Translations under genes and position numbers: made by a program
Notes under the pieces: generated by a model
What the model was told of the DNA's origin: nothing
Seen by the model: only the letters and a program-made list of their open reading frames with translations
Database searches by the model: none
DNA from: MWBV01 sp964418095
GTDB lineage: Archaea > Nanobdellota > Nanobdellia > Pacearchaeales > GW2011-AR1
NCBI GenBank assembly: GCA_964418095.1
Contig: CAYQKM010000007.1
Coordinates: forward strand, 1 to 35,313
DNA: 35,313 nucleotides
Direction of reading: 5' to 3'
In this document: positions 15,015 through 24,054 of the stretch, piece by piece
Position numbering within the stretch: position 1 is the first letter of the stretch
How the letters are laid out: the number at the start of each line of letters is the position of its first letter

Positions 15015-16496
15015 TCACATTAACCTCTTTTCAATTTCTCTTCTTAATTCATCTGTAAAAAATGGTCTTCCATCATATTTTAATATTTGATTTCTATTTT
15101 CAATAAACACTCCTGTATTTTTAGTTATTAGCCCAGAGAGTTGAGGCATATAAGAATTCTCAACTAAAATTACATTTTTTCTTATAAGATTCTCTCTTAT
15201 TTTTTCTGGGAATGGTTCTAAATATTTTATATGCAAATACTCTACATCTAAATCATTTATAGCATCAACTATTGCCCCCTTATTTGAGCCCCAGCTTACA
15301 ATTATATTTTTTGAATTTGTTTTTCCGTAAAGAGAATACATTGAGAAATTTTCAATCTCCTTTTTTAGTTGATAATATTTTTTAACTCTATTTTCAGAAT
15401 TTTCTTTTATAATTTTAGGATTTTCTGTAGCACTTCCAAATTCATCTTTTTCATAACTATTATATCTTATTAGTGAGGTGCTGTTTTTAACTTTGATTAT
15501 TGAAGATTCTTCATCAAGAGTATAGTAGCTTTCAGCAAGGTGTTTATCTCCTAAAACAACTGAAGGTATTTTGAATTTTTGTGAAATGTAGAATGCTTGA
15601 TTTGTAATTTCTTGAGCTTCTTTTGGATCACCTGGAGCTGCAACAGTTCTTGGAAATTGCCCGTGTCCAAAATTTATTGCCATATTCAAATCACCCTGAG
15701 AAGTGTAAGTTGCCACACCTGTTCCAGGTCCAGGCCTTTGTGACAAATATGCTACAATAGGAATTTCAGCAATACCTGCCATGCTTAATGCTTCGCTCAT
15801 TAAATCAAATCCTCCTCCTGAAGTTCCAACCATAACATTCTTTCCCATAGCTGAGCTTCCTAATCCAGCATTAATTACAGCAATTTCATTTTCTAAAATT
15901 ACTACTTTAACTCCTTTTACATTAGCCAACTCATTAAGAATAGGTGTTGCAGGAGTCATAGGATATGCATAGTAAATATCTATATCAGAGTTAATTGCTC
16001 CTTGAACTATTCCAGTATTTCCATTTATAAAATAATTATTTTTTCGTGTTGTTTCTATCTTACAAATTTTTCTTGTTTCTTCTTCATACCCTTTTTTTGC
16101 ACTCTTAATATTTTCATTAAAATTCCTGCCCATTTTCCTTAAGCGCTTTTCAAGAAGTTTAAAATCTAGTGATAGTAATTTGAATACTCTTCCAGCATAA
16201 TACATATTTTCCCTTGAATTTTTTAGGATTATGCCTTTTGATTTTAAATCCTTTTTATGCAATTCTTCTGTTTTTTCATCTAAACAAACTAAAATATCTA
16301 TTTTTGAATCATTACTATATACTGGTTTTTCTGAAAAACTGAGAACATTAAAATTGTGCCCCCCTCTTATAAGTGATTGATAATCCCTAGAATAAAAAAC
16401 ATAAGTCCCAGTTTCTATAAGTGCTTCTCCAATAATTTGAGTAATTATATTTGGACCCTGCCCAGCTTCTCCCCCAATTAAAATATTATATTTCAT
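15015..16496 (-). CDS. 2-oxoacid:ferredoxin oxidoreductase, fused gamma-alpha subunit
   Basis: Residues 1-130 form the gamma domain (NILIGGEAGQGPNIITQIIG, YSRDYQSLIRGGHNF) and the rest the alpha domain (GNTGIVQGAINSDIDIYYAY, PMTPATPILNEL, VILENEIAVINAGLGSSAMG, TSGGGFDLMSEALSMAG, QRPGPGTGVATYTSQGDL, AAPGDPKEAQEI). Alpha and gamma fusion is the KorA-type arrangement known in archaea and some bacteria. At 493 residues it is shorter than many fusions. The stop is TGA immediately followed by TAA, and that TAA has the usual spacing to the next ATG. The start at 16496 has GAGG a few bases upstream, so this mRNA has a short leader. It works with the beta subunit encoded downstream. Confidence 0.93.
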   Translation of the reverse strand: MKYNILIGGEAGQGPNIITQIIGEALIETGTYVFYSRDYQSLIRGGHNFNVLSFSEKPVYSNDSKIDILVCLDEKTEELHKKDLKSKGIILKNSRENMYYAGRVFKLLSLDFKLLEKRLRKMGRNFNENIKSAKKGYEEETRKICKIETTRKNNYFINGNTGIVQGAINSDIDIYYAYPMTPATPILNELANVKGVKVVILENEIAVINAGLGSSAMGKNVMVGTSGGGFDLMSEALSMAGIAEIPIVAYLSQRPGPGTGVATYTSQGDLNMAINFGHGQFPRTVAAPGDPKEAQEITNQAFYISQKFKIPSVVLGDKHLAESYYTLDEESSIIKVKNSTSLIRYNSYEKDEFGSATENPKIIKENSENRVKKYYQLKKEIENFSMYSLYGKTNSKNIIVSWGSNKGAIVDAINDLDVEYLHIKYLEPFPEKIRENLIRKNVILVENSYMPQLSGLITKNTGVFIENRNQILKYDGRPFFTDELRREIEKRLM

Positions 16497-16512
16497 TTTT
16501 CCTCTTTTTTAG

Positions 16513-16548
16513 ATTGGTCTAAATATTACCAATACTTATTTATATACC
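16513..16548 (-). promoter_or_regulatory. Oxidoreductase promoter with inverted repeat over the predicted start site
   Basis: On the minus strand a TATA box GTATATAAATAAG lies near 16535-16548. Immediately downstream ATTGGT (16513-16518) and ACCAAT (16528-16533) form a perfect 6-bp inverted repeat with a 9-bp spacer. The predicted transcription start (about 16518) falls within this dyad, the usual place for an archaeal repressor site. GAGG lies shortly before ATG 16496. The regulator is unknown. Confidence 0.55.
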
Positions 16549-16669
16549 TCTTTTGTACTCTTTTATTACTTTCCACAGCACAATTAATTTTATATATGGA
16601 AATAGTTTTGAGAAGTTATAAACTTTTTTGTATGAAAATAATTAAAAATGTTGGTTAAATTGGTTTAAA

Positions 16670-17836
16670 ATGGTGAGATTTGCACATATATCAGATGTTC
16701 ATTTAGGAGGTTGGAAACAGCAGCCAATGCAGGATTTAAATTTTGAGTCATTTAAAGATGCTGTAAATATTTGCATAAACTCCAGACTAGACTTTGTCTT
16801 ATTTGCAGGAGATTTATTTGATTCAGCTTATCCTCCAATTGAAATTCTTAAAGAAACATTTGCTCAATTTAGAAGATTAAAAGATGCAGGAATACCTTGC
16901 TTTACAATTGCAGGCTCTCATGATTACTCTGTTTCAGGAAAAACTTTTTTAGATGTTTTAGAAAAAGCAGGATTTTGTAAAAATGTTTATAATGCAGAAG
17001 AAAAAGAAAATTCAATTATTCTTAATCCTGTTATTTATGGTAATGTGGCTATCTATGGTTATCCTGGAAGAAAATCAGGATTAGAAATATCTGATTTGAA
17101 AAAAGTAAAATTCAATGATGCTCCTGGATTATATAAAATATTTATGCTCCACACCACAATAGATAAAGTTGCAGGCTCACTTCCAATAGAATCAATAAAT
17201 CCAGACAGGCTTCCTCGCGCAGATTATTATGCTTTAGGGCATATTCATGTTTTCTACTCTGAAAGAGGGTTTGTATATCCTGGTCCATTATTTCCAAATA
17301 ATTTTAAGGAACTTGAAGATTTAAAACAAGGCTCATTTGTTATAGTAGATACAGAATCTAATTCTAAATTACAGAGAATAAAACTTCCTACAAAACCAAT
17401 AGAACACTTAGTTATAGAAATAGAAGATGCACTAACTGGAACAGAAAAAATAATCTATGAACTCAATAAAAAAGAGCTTAAAGATAAAGTTATTTTGCTC
17501 AGAGTGTATGGAGAATTAAAAAGAGGAAAATCTTCTGATATAAAATTTCAAAGAATTGAAGAATTTGTTAAAAGTAAAGGCGCATACTTTTTATTGAGAA
17601 ACACTCATGACTTAATTGCACAAGAGCAAGAATTAGATACAGGTATAACTGAAAAAGACTCTGACAACATAGAAGAAGAAACAATTAAAGCATACTCTGA
17701 AAAGAACCCTTCTTCTTTTAATAAGATAATCGATGAGTTAATGAATGCTCTTTCAATTGAAAAACAAGAAGGAGAAACTACTGAAACATTTAACAATAGA
17801 ATTCTTCAAGGAACTAGAAGATTCTTTAACTTTTAA
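16670..17836 (+). CDS. mre11: DNA repair nuclease Mre11
   Basis: This is the nuclease of the Mre11-Rad50 complex that processes DNA double-strand breaks. Phosphoesterase motifs are ISDVHLG (Asp9, His11), FAGDLFD (Asp48), GSHD (82-85), MLHTT (about 162-166) and GHIHVFY (about 188-194). Archaeal Mre11 normally has GNHD at the third motif, where Asn binds metal; here Ser83 takes its place. The capping domain follows and the C-terminal helices (NKIIDELMNALSIEKQ) fit the Rad50-binding region. The length of 388 residues is typical. A TATA-like AGTTATAAACT near 16615 would give a leader of about 27 nt. Rad50 follows after 73 bp. HerA and NurA, frequent neighbours, are absent from the window. Confidence 0.95.
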   Translation: MVRFAHISDVHLGGWKQQPMQDLNFESFKDAVNICINSRLDFVLFAGDLFDSAYPPIEILKETFAQFRRLKDAGIPCFTIAGSHDYSVSGKTFLDVLEKAGFCKNVYNAEEKENSIILNPVIYGNVAIYGYPGRKSGLEISDLKKVKFNDAPGLYKIFMLHTTIDKVAGSLPIESINPDRLPRADYYALGHIHVFYSERGFVYPGPLFPNNFKELEDLKQGSFVIVDTESNSKLQRIKLPTKPIEHLVIEIEDALTGTEKIIYELNKKELKDKVILLRVYGELKRGKSSDIKFQRIEEFVKSKGAYFLLRNTHDLIAQEQELDTGITEKDSDNIEEETIKAYSEKNPSSFNKIIDELMNALSIEKQEGETTETFNNRILQGTRRFFNF

Positions 17837-17909
17837 TCATAAAAATAATCAATAAAATTAAAATAAATTTAAAACAAACTTAAAACACTGAAAAGTAGCC
17901 AAAACAAAA

Positions 17910-19961
17910 ATGAAAATAAAAAAAATAATTTTAAATAATATCAGAAGTTATGAACACCAAGAAATAGTTTTCCCAGAGGGTTCTGTGCTTCTTTCAGGAG
18001 ATATTGGTGCAGGAAAAACCTCTGTTCTTTTAGGAATTGAGTTTGCTTTATTTGGGCTGCAGCCAGGACAAAAAGGCTCTTCAATTTTAAGAAATGGGCA
18101 AGTTCAAGGAGGAGTTGAAATAGAGTTTGAAGTAGATGATAAGACAATTATTCTTGAAAGAACACTAAAAAAAACACGCTCTATCTCACAAGACTACTGC
18201 TCAATTTCAATAGACGGAGAAAAAAAAGAAATCTCTGTTACAGAATTAAAAAACAGTGTTTTAGAATTATTAAATTATCCAAGAGATTTCTTAAAAAAAC
18301 AAAACATTTTATACAAATTCACTGTTTACACTCCTCAAGAAGAAATGAAACAAATTATTCTTGAAGATGCAGTAACAAGAATAAATACACTAAGACATGT
18401 TTTTGGAATAGATAAATACAAAAAAATTCTTGAAAATGCTTCTATTTTAATAACTAAAGTAAGAGAAGAAAAGCGAATTAAAGATGCAATAACTGCTAAC
18501 CTTGAGCAAGACAAACTTCATATTGAATCTAAAGAAAAAGAACTTGCAGAAAAATCTTTTGACATTCTCTCTTTTAAAGAAGATTTATTAGTTAAAACCG
18601 AAAAAAGAAAAAAAATTCAAGAAGAAAAAGAAGACATCTCAAGAAAAATAGATGAAAAGAGGAAACTGCAACAAGAAGTAGAAAAAACAATTCTTTTCAA
18701 ATCAGCTAAAGAAGATACAATTTATAACAATTCAAGATTAATTACTCAAGTTAAATCTCAAATACAAGAGTTAAAAAGTTTAGATTTTAATGAAGAGAAA
18801 ATAATTGAACTTGAAAAAGAAATTTCTGAGTTGAAAATTAAAAAGAGAGCATTAAATGAGGAGAATATTAATATAACCAGTTTAATTCATGCATACAATT
18901 CTAAGATTTTAGATAATGAGAAAATCAAAGAAAAATTAAAGCACTTAGAAATATGCCCTACTTGCTTGCAGGAAGTTGACCCAGTTTACAAATCAAATGT
19001 GATTAACCAGATGGATTCAGACACTTCTGCTAATAAAAATAAAATAACTGAAAATTCTGAGAAAAAAGAAAGAATTAGAGATGAAATTTCAAAGCTAGAT
19101 TATGACAGTGGAATAAAAGAAAAGAGAATACAAGAACTTAGAATATTAAAAGAAAGATTAAGAAACTTAAAAGATAAAGAGTTAAACTTAGCATCTTATG
19201 AAAAAACAAATGCTTCTTTAATTAAAGATATTGAAATGTTAGACAATCAAATAACTCTTTTAAAATCAAAAGTATTTGAGCTTAACAAATTTGATAATCT
19301 TAATGAAGAAAAACAAAGAGAACTTAATTCAGCACTAAAAGAAGAAAAATTAGCAGAGATTAAAGTAGCAGAGTTAAAGAGAGAAATTGAAGTTTTCTCA
19401 AATCAAATAAATGAAATGAAAGAGCGTGTTAAGAAGACAGAAGAAATAAAACAGCAATCTCACTATCTCTCTGATTTAGAAGAATGGCTTTCAAAGAAGT
19501 TTATTCCAGTAGTATTAGTTGTTGAAAAAAATGTCTTCACTAAATTAAAAGTTGAATTTTCAAAATTGTTCTCTAAATGGTTTTCAATGCTTGTCTCAGA
19601 TAATTTCAGTGTAAGATTAAGCGAAGACTTCTCACCAATAATAGAGCAGCAAGATTATGAATTAGATTATGCTTATCTTTCAGGAGGTGAAAGAACAGCT
19701 ATTGCTCTTGCTTACAGACTTTCACTAAACCAGGTGATAAACTCTTTTTTAAGTAAAATAAAAACAAAAGACTTAGTAATATTAGATGAGCCAACAGATG
19801 GATTTTCAGATCAGCAATTAGATAAAATGAGAGAAGTTTTAGATGAATTGAATATCTCACAACTGATAATTGTAAGCCACGAACAAAAAATAGAAAGCTT
19901 CGTTGATAATGTCATTAAATTCAGAAAAGAAAATGGAAGAAGTGTTGTTGAAAACAAATAA
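17910..19961 (+). CDS. rad50: DNA repair ATPase Rad50
   Basis: The protein has an ABC-type ATPase split by a coiled coil. Walker A GDIGAGKT is at residues 30-37, the Q-loop region YTPQEEMKQIIL near 145, coiled coil from about 170 to 530 with the zinc hook CPTC at 349-352, then the signature YLSGGERTAIALAYRLS near 590, Walker B LVILDEPTDGFSD near 622, and the switch histidine in IIVSHEQKIES. It holds DNA ends together with Mre11. At 683 residues it is shorter than many archaeal Rad50 proteins (often about 850-900), mostly because the coiled coil is short. The gene lies just after mre11 and has a possible internal TATA (AAATTTAAAAC, near 17868). Confidence 0.95.
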   Translation: MKIKKIILNNIRSYEHQEIVFPEGSVLLSGDIGAGKTSVLLGIEFALFGLQPGQKGSSILRNGQVQGGVEIEFEVDDKTIILERTLKKTRSISQDYCSISIDGEKKEISVTELKNSVLELLNYPRDFLKKQNILYKFTVYTPQEEMKQIILEDAVTRINTLRHVFGIDKYKKILENASILITKVREEKRIKDAITANLEQDKLHIESKEKELAEKSFDILSFKEDLLVKTEKRKKIQEEKEDISRKIDEKRKLQQEVEKTILFKSAKEDTIYNNSRLITQVKSQIQELKSLDFNEEKIIELEKEISELKIKKRALNEENINITSLIHAYNSKILDNEKIKEKLKHLEICPTCLQEVDPVYKSNVINQMDSDTSANKNKITENSEKKERIRDEISKLDYDSGIKEKRIQELRILKERLRNLKDKELNLASYEKTNASLIKDIEMLDNQITLLKSKVFELNKFDNLNEEKQRELNSALKEEKLAEIKVAELKREIEVFSNQINEMKERVKKTEEIKQQSHYLSDLEEWLSKKFIPVVLVVEKNVFTKLKVEFSKLFSKWFSMLVSDNFSVRLSEDFSPIIEQQDYELDYAYLSGGERTAIALAYRLSLNQVINSFLSKIKTKDLVILDEPTDGFSDQQLDKMREVLDELNISQLIIVSHEQKIESFVDNVIKFRKENGRSVVENK

Positions 19962-19989
19962 TTCCAAAAACCATTAAATTTTTCACACC

Positions 19990-20056
19990 CGAAAAATTTA
20001 TAAAACCCTAAATTTTACATATAATATAAATTCTAGATTGATTTTATCTGAAAATC
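19990..20056 (+). promoter_or_regulatory. psmB promoter and leader hairpin
   Basis: CGAAAAATTTATAAAACCC at 19990-20006 is a strong BRE plus TATA box; transcription should start near 20027. This leaves a leader of about 42 nt, unlike most genes here. In it GATTTT (20040-20045) and AAAATC (20051-20056) form a perfect 6-bp hairpin with a 5-nt loop ending 13 bases before the ATG. No Shine-Dalgarno sequence is seen. Confidence 0.6.
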
Positions 20057-20068
20057 TAAAAATCAAAA

Positions 20069-20734
20069 ATGGACCAAGAATTAAAAAATTCAATATTGAA
20101 AACAGGGACAACCATCCTTGGTATTGTTTGTAAAGACGGTATCATTATGGCATCTGACAGGCAATCAAGTGCAGGAACAATTGTCATGAATAAGAATTCA
20201 GAAAAAACAAAGATGATTAATGATTATCTTCTTATTTCTGGAACAGGAATGGTTTCAGACATCCAGAGAGTTGCGAAACTGCTTCCAGCAGAATTAAGAT
20301 TAAAAGAGCTTCGCTCAAAATCTCGCCCAACAGTTAAGCAAGCAGCAAACTTGCTTTCAAATATCTCTTATTCAGGAATAAGGCAACCTTCAATGATTCC
20401 TCAGCAAGCAGGTTTCTTAATTGGAGGATTTGATAGAGATGGAACAACAGAGTTATACACAATTGAGCCAGCAGGAAGTGTTGTAAAAGTAGAAGATTAT
20501 GACGCAAACTTTGGTTCAGGAATGCCGTATGTTCTAGGATTTTTAGAAAGACAATATAAGAAAAATATGCCGCTTAAAGAAGGGATTGAATTAGCAAAAG
20601 AAGCACTAAAATCTTCAACTCAAAGAGATATGGGTTCTGGTTATGGAATTGATATATTTACTATAACAAAAGAGGGTATTAGAAAAGTTGTTGAGCAACA
20701 AATTCTTCCAGAATATGTAGATGAGAAAAAATAA
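20069..20734 (+). CDS. psmB: 20S proteasome beta subunit (catalytic)
   Basis: A 13-residue propeptide (MDQELKNSILKTG) ends in Gly just before the catalytic threonine Thr14. The other catalytic residues align: Asp30 (in ASDRQSSAG, equal to Asp17 of the mature form) and Lys46 (equal to Lys33). The chain continues with QAGFLIGGFDRDGTTELYTI and the GSGMPYVLGFLE segment typical of beta subunits. The mature enzyme forms the inner rings that cut unfolded proteins, together with PsmA encoded at 8222-8941. Length, 221 residues, is normal. It has its own strong promoter and is followed 20 bp later by FttA, with a T-rich run between. Confidence 0.96.
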   Translation: MDQELKNSILKTGTTILGIVCKDGIIMASDRQSSAGTIVMNKNSEKTKMINDYLLISGTGMVSDIQRVAKLLPAELRLKELRSKSRPTVKQAANLLSNISYSGIRQPSMIPQQAGFLIGGFDRDGTTELYTIEPAGSVVKVEDYDANFGSGMPYVLGFLERQYKKNMPLKEGIELAKEALKSSTQRDMGSGYGIDIFTITKEGIRKVVEQQILPEYVDEKK

Positions 20735-20754
20735 AATTTTTTTATAATTTTAAA

Positions 20755-22638
20755 ATGGAAATTTTAAACAGAATTACAGACAAATTAAGAGGAAAAGTAA
20801 AAGAAGCGAACTTTGAAGGAGCAAACATAGTACTCTATACAGATAATGAGAATTTTTTTAGAGAAGGCGAGGGTGAAATTAAAAAAATAGTTGATGAAAT
20901 AAAAAAGAGAATAGAATTAAGAGCAGACCAGAAAATACTGCCTTCAAAAGAAGCAACTGAAAAAAAGATCCGCAGCATTATTCCAGAAGATGCAGAAATA
21001 ACTGAAATTCTATTTGATGCTCCTAGAAGCATAGTTGTTATAGAAGCAAAAAAACCTGGATTAGTAATCGGAAAACAAGGCTCTATTTTAGAAGAAATAA
21101 GAAAAGAAACACTCTGGGTTCCTCAAGTTCAGCGCTCCCCTGCAATAAAAAGCAAAATAACTGAGAATATTAGAGAAGTCCTATATGATAATAATAATTA
21201 CAGAAGAAAATTCCTTAATGGAATTGGAGAAAAAATATACAGGGGCTGGAACCCTGATAAAATAGAAGAGTGGGTAAGATTAAGTTTTTTAGGAGGAGGA
21301 AGACAGGTTGGAAGAAGCTCACTGCTTTTACAAACTCCTAATTCAAATATTCTTTTAGATTGTGGAATTGATGTGGCTTCTTCAGGAAGTGATAAATTCC
21401 CTTACTTTAATATTCCTGAATTTGACATTTCAAAATTAGATGCAATCATCTTAAGTCACGCTCACTTAGACCATTCAGGATTGCTTCCTTACTTATATAA
21501 GATGGGATATAGAGGTCCAGTATATATGACAGCACCTACAAGAGATATTGCAGCACTTCTTGCTTTAGATTTTATAGGAGTAGCTTACAAACAAGCTGCA
21601 ACTCCTTTATTTAATTCAGCAGATGTAAAAGAAATGGTAAAACATAGTATTTGCTTGAATTATAATGAAGTTACAGATGTTACACCTGACATAAGAATAA
21701 CATTCTATAATGCAGGACATGTTCTCGGCTCTTCACAAGTTCATATTAATATTGGAAATGGTTTGCATAACTTTATTTATACAGGAGATATGAAATATGG
21801 AAAGACTAGGCTTTTAGATCCAGCTGTAAATAAATACACTAGAGTAGAATCAATTCAAGTTGAATCAACTTATGGAAGTAAAGAGGATATTTTACCTCCA
21901 AGAAAAGATACTGAAAAGAAATTTATTGACATGATACGAGAAACAGTTGAGAATGGAGGAAAAGTTCTTTTGCCTGAATTAGGTTTAGGACACGCACAAG
22001 AAACACTTTTAAGAGTTGAAGAAGCAATAAGAACAGGTGAGCTCCCAAAAATACCAATGTATATTGATGGAATGATTTGGGATATTAATGCAATTCACAC
22101 AGCATACCCTGATTTTTTAAGTGTTAATATTCGCTCCTCAATTTTCCAAGACAGAAACCCATTTGTATCTGACATCTTTGTAAGAGTAGCTTCACCTCAA
22201 GAAAGAAAACAAGTGATTGAAGGAGGGCCGTGCATAGTTATTGCAACTTCAGGTATGCTTGTTGGAGGAGCTTCAGTAGAATACTTTAGATATTTTGCTG
22301 ACAATCCTAAAAACCTGATAATTCTTAGCTCATATCAAGGACCAGGCTCTTTAGGAAGAAAACTTCAAGAAGGAGAGAAAGTTGTTCAAGTTGAGAGTGA
22401 GAGGGGAATGCAGGAAATTAAAGTTAATATGAGAGTAGAATTATTAACAGGATTAACACCTCACTCTGGAAGAAATGAATTAATGGCTTTCTTTAATAAT
22501 ATGTATCCTAAACCAAAAAGAATTTTAATAAATCACGGAGAAATATCAAAATCCCTAGATTTAGCCTCTTCATTATATAAAGCTCACAGAGTTGAAACAA
22601 CTGTCCCAAGAAATCTTGAAGTTGTAAGATTAAGGTAA
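20755..22638 (+). CDS. fttA: Transcription termination factor FttA (aCPSF1), KH + beta-CASP
   Basis: This is the archaeal relative of eukaryotic CPSF73. The N-terminal about 145 residues hold tandem KH-type RNA-binding regions, the second with GLVIGKQGSILEEI. Then comes the metallo-beta-lactamase part (FLGGGRQVGRSSLLLQTPN, HAHLDH at His235-His240, NAGHVLGSSQVHI, FIYTGDMKYG) with an inserted beta-CASP domain (LLPELGLGHAQETLL, IATSGMLVGGASVEYF), ending with LTPHSGRNELMAF and INHGE. In studied archaea it cuts nascent RNA and ends transcription genome-wide. Length (627 aa) is standard. The 20-bp gap after psmB holds a T run, TTTTTTTATAATTTTAAAATG, that may act as terminator, TATA region or both. 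Confidence 0.96.
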   Translation: MEILNRITDKLRGKVKEANFEGANIVLYTDNENFFREGEGEIKKIVDEIKKRIELRADQKILPSKEATEKKIRSIIPEDAEITEILFDAPRSIVVIEAKKPGLVIGKQGSILEEIRKETLWVPQVQRSPAIKSKITENIREVLYDNNNYRRKFLNGIGEKIYRGWNPDKIEEWVRLSFLGGGRQVGRSSLLLQTPNSNILLDCGIDVASSGSDKFPYFNIPEFDISKLDAIILSHAHLDHSGLLPYLYKMGYRGPVYMTAPTRDIAALLALDFIGVAYKQAATPLFNSADVKEMVKHSICLNYNEVTDVTPDIRITFYNAGHVLGSSQVHINIGNGLHNFIYTGDMKYGKTRLLDPAVNKYTRVESIQVESTYGSKEDILPPRKDTEKKFIDMIRETVENGGKVLLPELGLGHAQETLLRVEEAIRTGELPKIPMYIDGMIWDINAIHTAYPDFLSVNIRSSIFQDRNPFVSDIFVRVASPQERKQVIEGGPCIVIATSGMLVGGASVEYFRYFADNPKNLIILSSYQGPGSLGRKLQEGEKVVQVESERGMQEIKVNMRVELLTGLTPHSGRNELMAFFNNMYPKPKRILINHGEISKSLDLASSLYKAHRVETTVPRNLEVVRLR

Positions 22639-22675
22639 ATTTAACCTTTAAAAACCCATTTACCTTATCCTATAT

Positions 22676-23578
22676 ATGAAGCACACATTTAAAATTTCTT
22701 TAATAATTATTGCAATGTTTATACTTTCCCAGTTTATTGGGTTGTATGTTGTTAATCACTATTGTGTTCAAGGAAATGAAATCCCTTATGGGATGAGTCC
22801 ACCACAAGTAGAAAAAGAAACAGATTTTTACAGCTCATTTTTGCCTTCAATAATAATTGCATTTGTCCTCGCTGTTTTACTTTTAATACTCTTAACTAGG
22901 TTTAACTTAAATGTTATTCTTAGACTCTGGTTTTTTGCAATAATTTTACTAACAATTGGAATTTTCCTAAATACCTTTTTTCCAAATGAAACTTACTTCC
23001 CGTATTTTGCTTTAATTTTAGCACTGCCCTTAGCACTCTCAAAAATAGTTAAAAGAAATTTTTTAGTTCATAATTTAACTGAATTAGTAATTTACCCTTC
23101 AGTTGCTGCTGTATTTGTTCCTCTTCTTAACTTTTGGACAGTCCTAATAATTTTAGGCTTAATCTCAATTTATGATATGTGGGCTGTCTGGCGTTCAGGA
23201 ATAATGCAGAAAATGGCAAAATATCAAATTAATGAATTAAAAATATTTTCAGGATTCTTTATCCCGTATATTTCAAAAGAAGATAGGCAAAAACTAAAGA
23301 ACACCCAAAAATCTAAACTTAAAACTAAGAGAGTTAGAGTGAATATGGCAATACTTGGAGGAGGAGATGTTGTTTTCCCAATAATAACAGCAGGAGTTGT
23401 CTTAAAGCAATTTGGGTTTATGCCTGCACTTTTCGTAATACTTGGAGCAGCACTCGGACTAAGTTATTTATTATTCTCAGCAGAGAAAAAGAAATTTTAT
23501 CCAGCAATGCCTTTCATAACACTGGGAATATTATTAGGATTAATTTTATCCTGGATTTTAGGGTTTATTGCTTTCTAA
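22676..23578 (+). CDS. Presenilin/signal-peptide-peptidase family intramembrane aspartyl protease
   Basis: The 300-residue protein is almost all membrane helices (about nine). The two catalytic motifs of the GxGD family are present: YDMWAVW with Asp167 and LGGGDVVFP with Asp231, and a PAMPF segment near the C-terminus corresponds to the PAL motif. Archaeal homologues cut transmembrane peptides inside the membrane. A basic, poorly conserved cytoplasmic loop (KNTQKSKLKTKRVRVN) separates the two catalytic helices, as in the family. TATA CCTTTAAAAACCC at 22645-22657 lies about 25 bp before ATG 22676, so the mRNA is leaderless and independent of fttA. Substrates are unknown; signal peptides of the many secreted proteins are candidates only. 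Confidence 0.88.
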   Translation: MKHTFKISLIIIAMFILSQFIGLYVVNHYCVQGNEIPYGMSPPQVEKETDFYSSFLPSIIIAFVLAVLLLILLTRFNLNVILRLWFFAIILLTIGIFLNTFFPNETYFPYFALILALPLALSKIVKRNFLVHNLTELVIYPSVAAVFVPLLNFWTVLIILGLISIYDMWAVWRSGIMQKMAKYQINELKIFSGFFIPYISKEDRQKLKNTQKSKLKTKRVRVNMAILGGGDVVFPIITAGVVLKQFGFMPALFVILGAALGLSYLLFSAEKKKFYPAMPFITLGILLGLILSWILGFIAF

Positions 23579-23771
23579 ACATTTAGTATTGTCCCTCTTT
23601 AAAAAACCCATTTTCCATAAGCTTTTTTAAGCCAGATTTCTCTTATTTAACACCAAGTTAGATTTACTCATACTTGGACTATCTTTAACCAATTTTACAA
23701 ACTATATTTGTAACTACTATTAAAATACAACATATAGAAATGTTTATAAACCCCTGAGTAATAGTAACTTT
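23579..23771 (+). promoter_or_regulatory. Upstream region and promoter of the six-gene operon
   Basis: This 193-bp gap ends with AGAAATGTTTATAAACCCC (TATA at 23743-23750), about 25 bp before ATG 23772, so the operon's first gene is probably leaderless. About 70 bp upstream CCAAGT (23653-23658) and ACTTGG (23672-23677) form a perfect 6-bp inverted repeat with a 13-bp spacer, possibly a regulator site or the end of the protease transcript. A second TATA-like TTTAAAAAACCC near 23599 has no clear gene after it. No ORF or tRNA is visible. Confidence 0.6.
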
Positions 23772-24053
23772 ATGGAAAAAACAAAATACTTAACTTACAA
23801 TCAGTTAAATAAAGAAGTCCTTTTTTCAAAAAGATTTCACGATGTAATGGTAGGTGTAATTTTAAACACAAGATGTCGCCTAGCAGAGAGAGCAGGAATA
23901 AATTATGATTCTCCAACAAATTTCTCAACTACTGATCCTATAGAAAACGAAAGAGCACTAAGGGATTTGTCTTATTTAATGAGACAAGATATGAAATTAA
24001 ACAAATTCCTCCCTAAATACCAGGATAGGATTAAAATGGCATCTTACAATTAA
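23772..24053 (+). CDS. Hypothetical protein (93 aa), first gene of TrmB operon
   Basis: This is a 93-residue soluble, basic protein starting MEKTKYLTYNQLNKEVLFSK. It is predicted mostly helical, with the segment FHDVMVGVILNTRCRLAERA and the later stretch ERALRDLSYLMRQDMKLNKF. There is no signal peptide or membrane helix. No family is recognised. A strong TATA box about 25 bp upstream supports this start and makes it the operon's lead gene. Its TAA is one base before the next ATG. It is about the size of a small adaptor or nucleic-acid-binding protein, but no motif supports a specific role. Confidence 0.7.
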   Translation: MEKTKYLTYNQLNKEVLFSKRFHDVMVGVILNTRCRLAERAGINYDSPTNFSTTDPIENERALRDLSYLMRQDMKLNKFLPKYQDRIKMASYN

Positions 24054-24054
24054 A

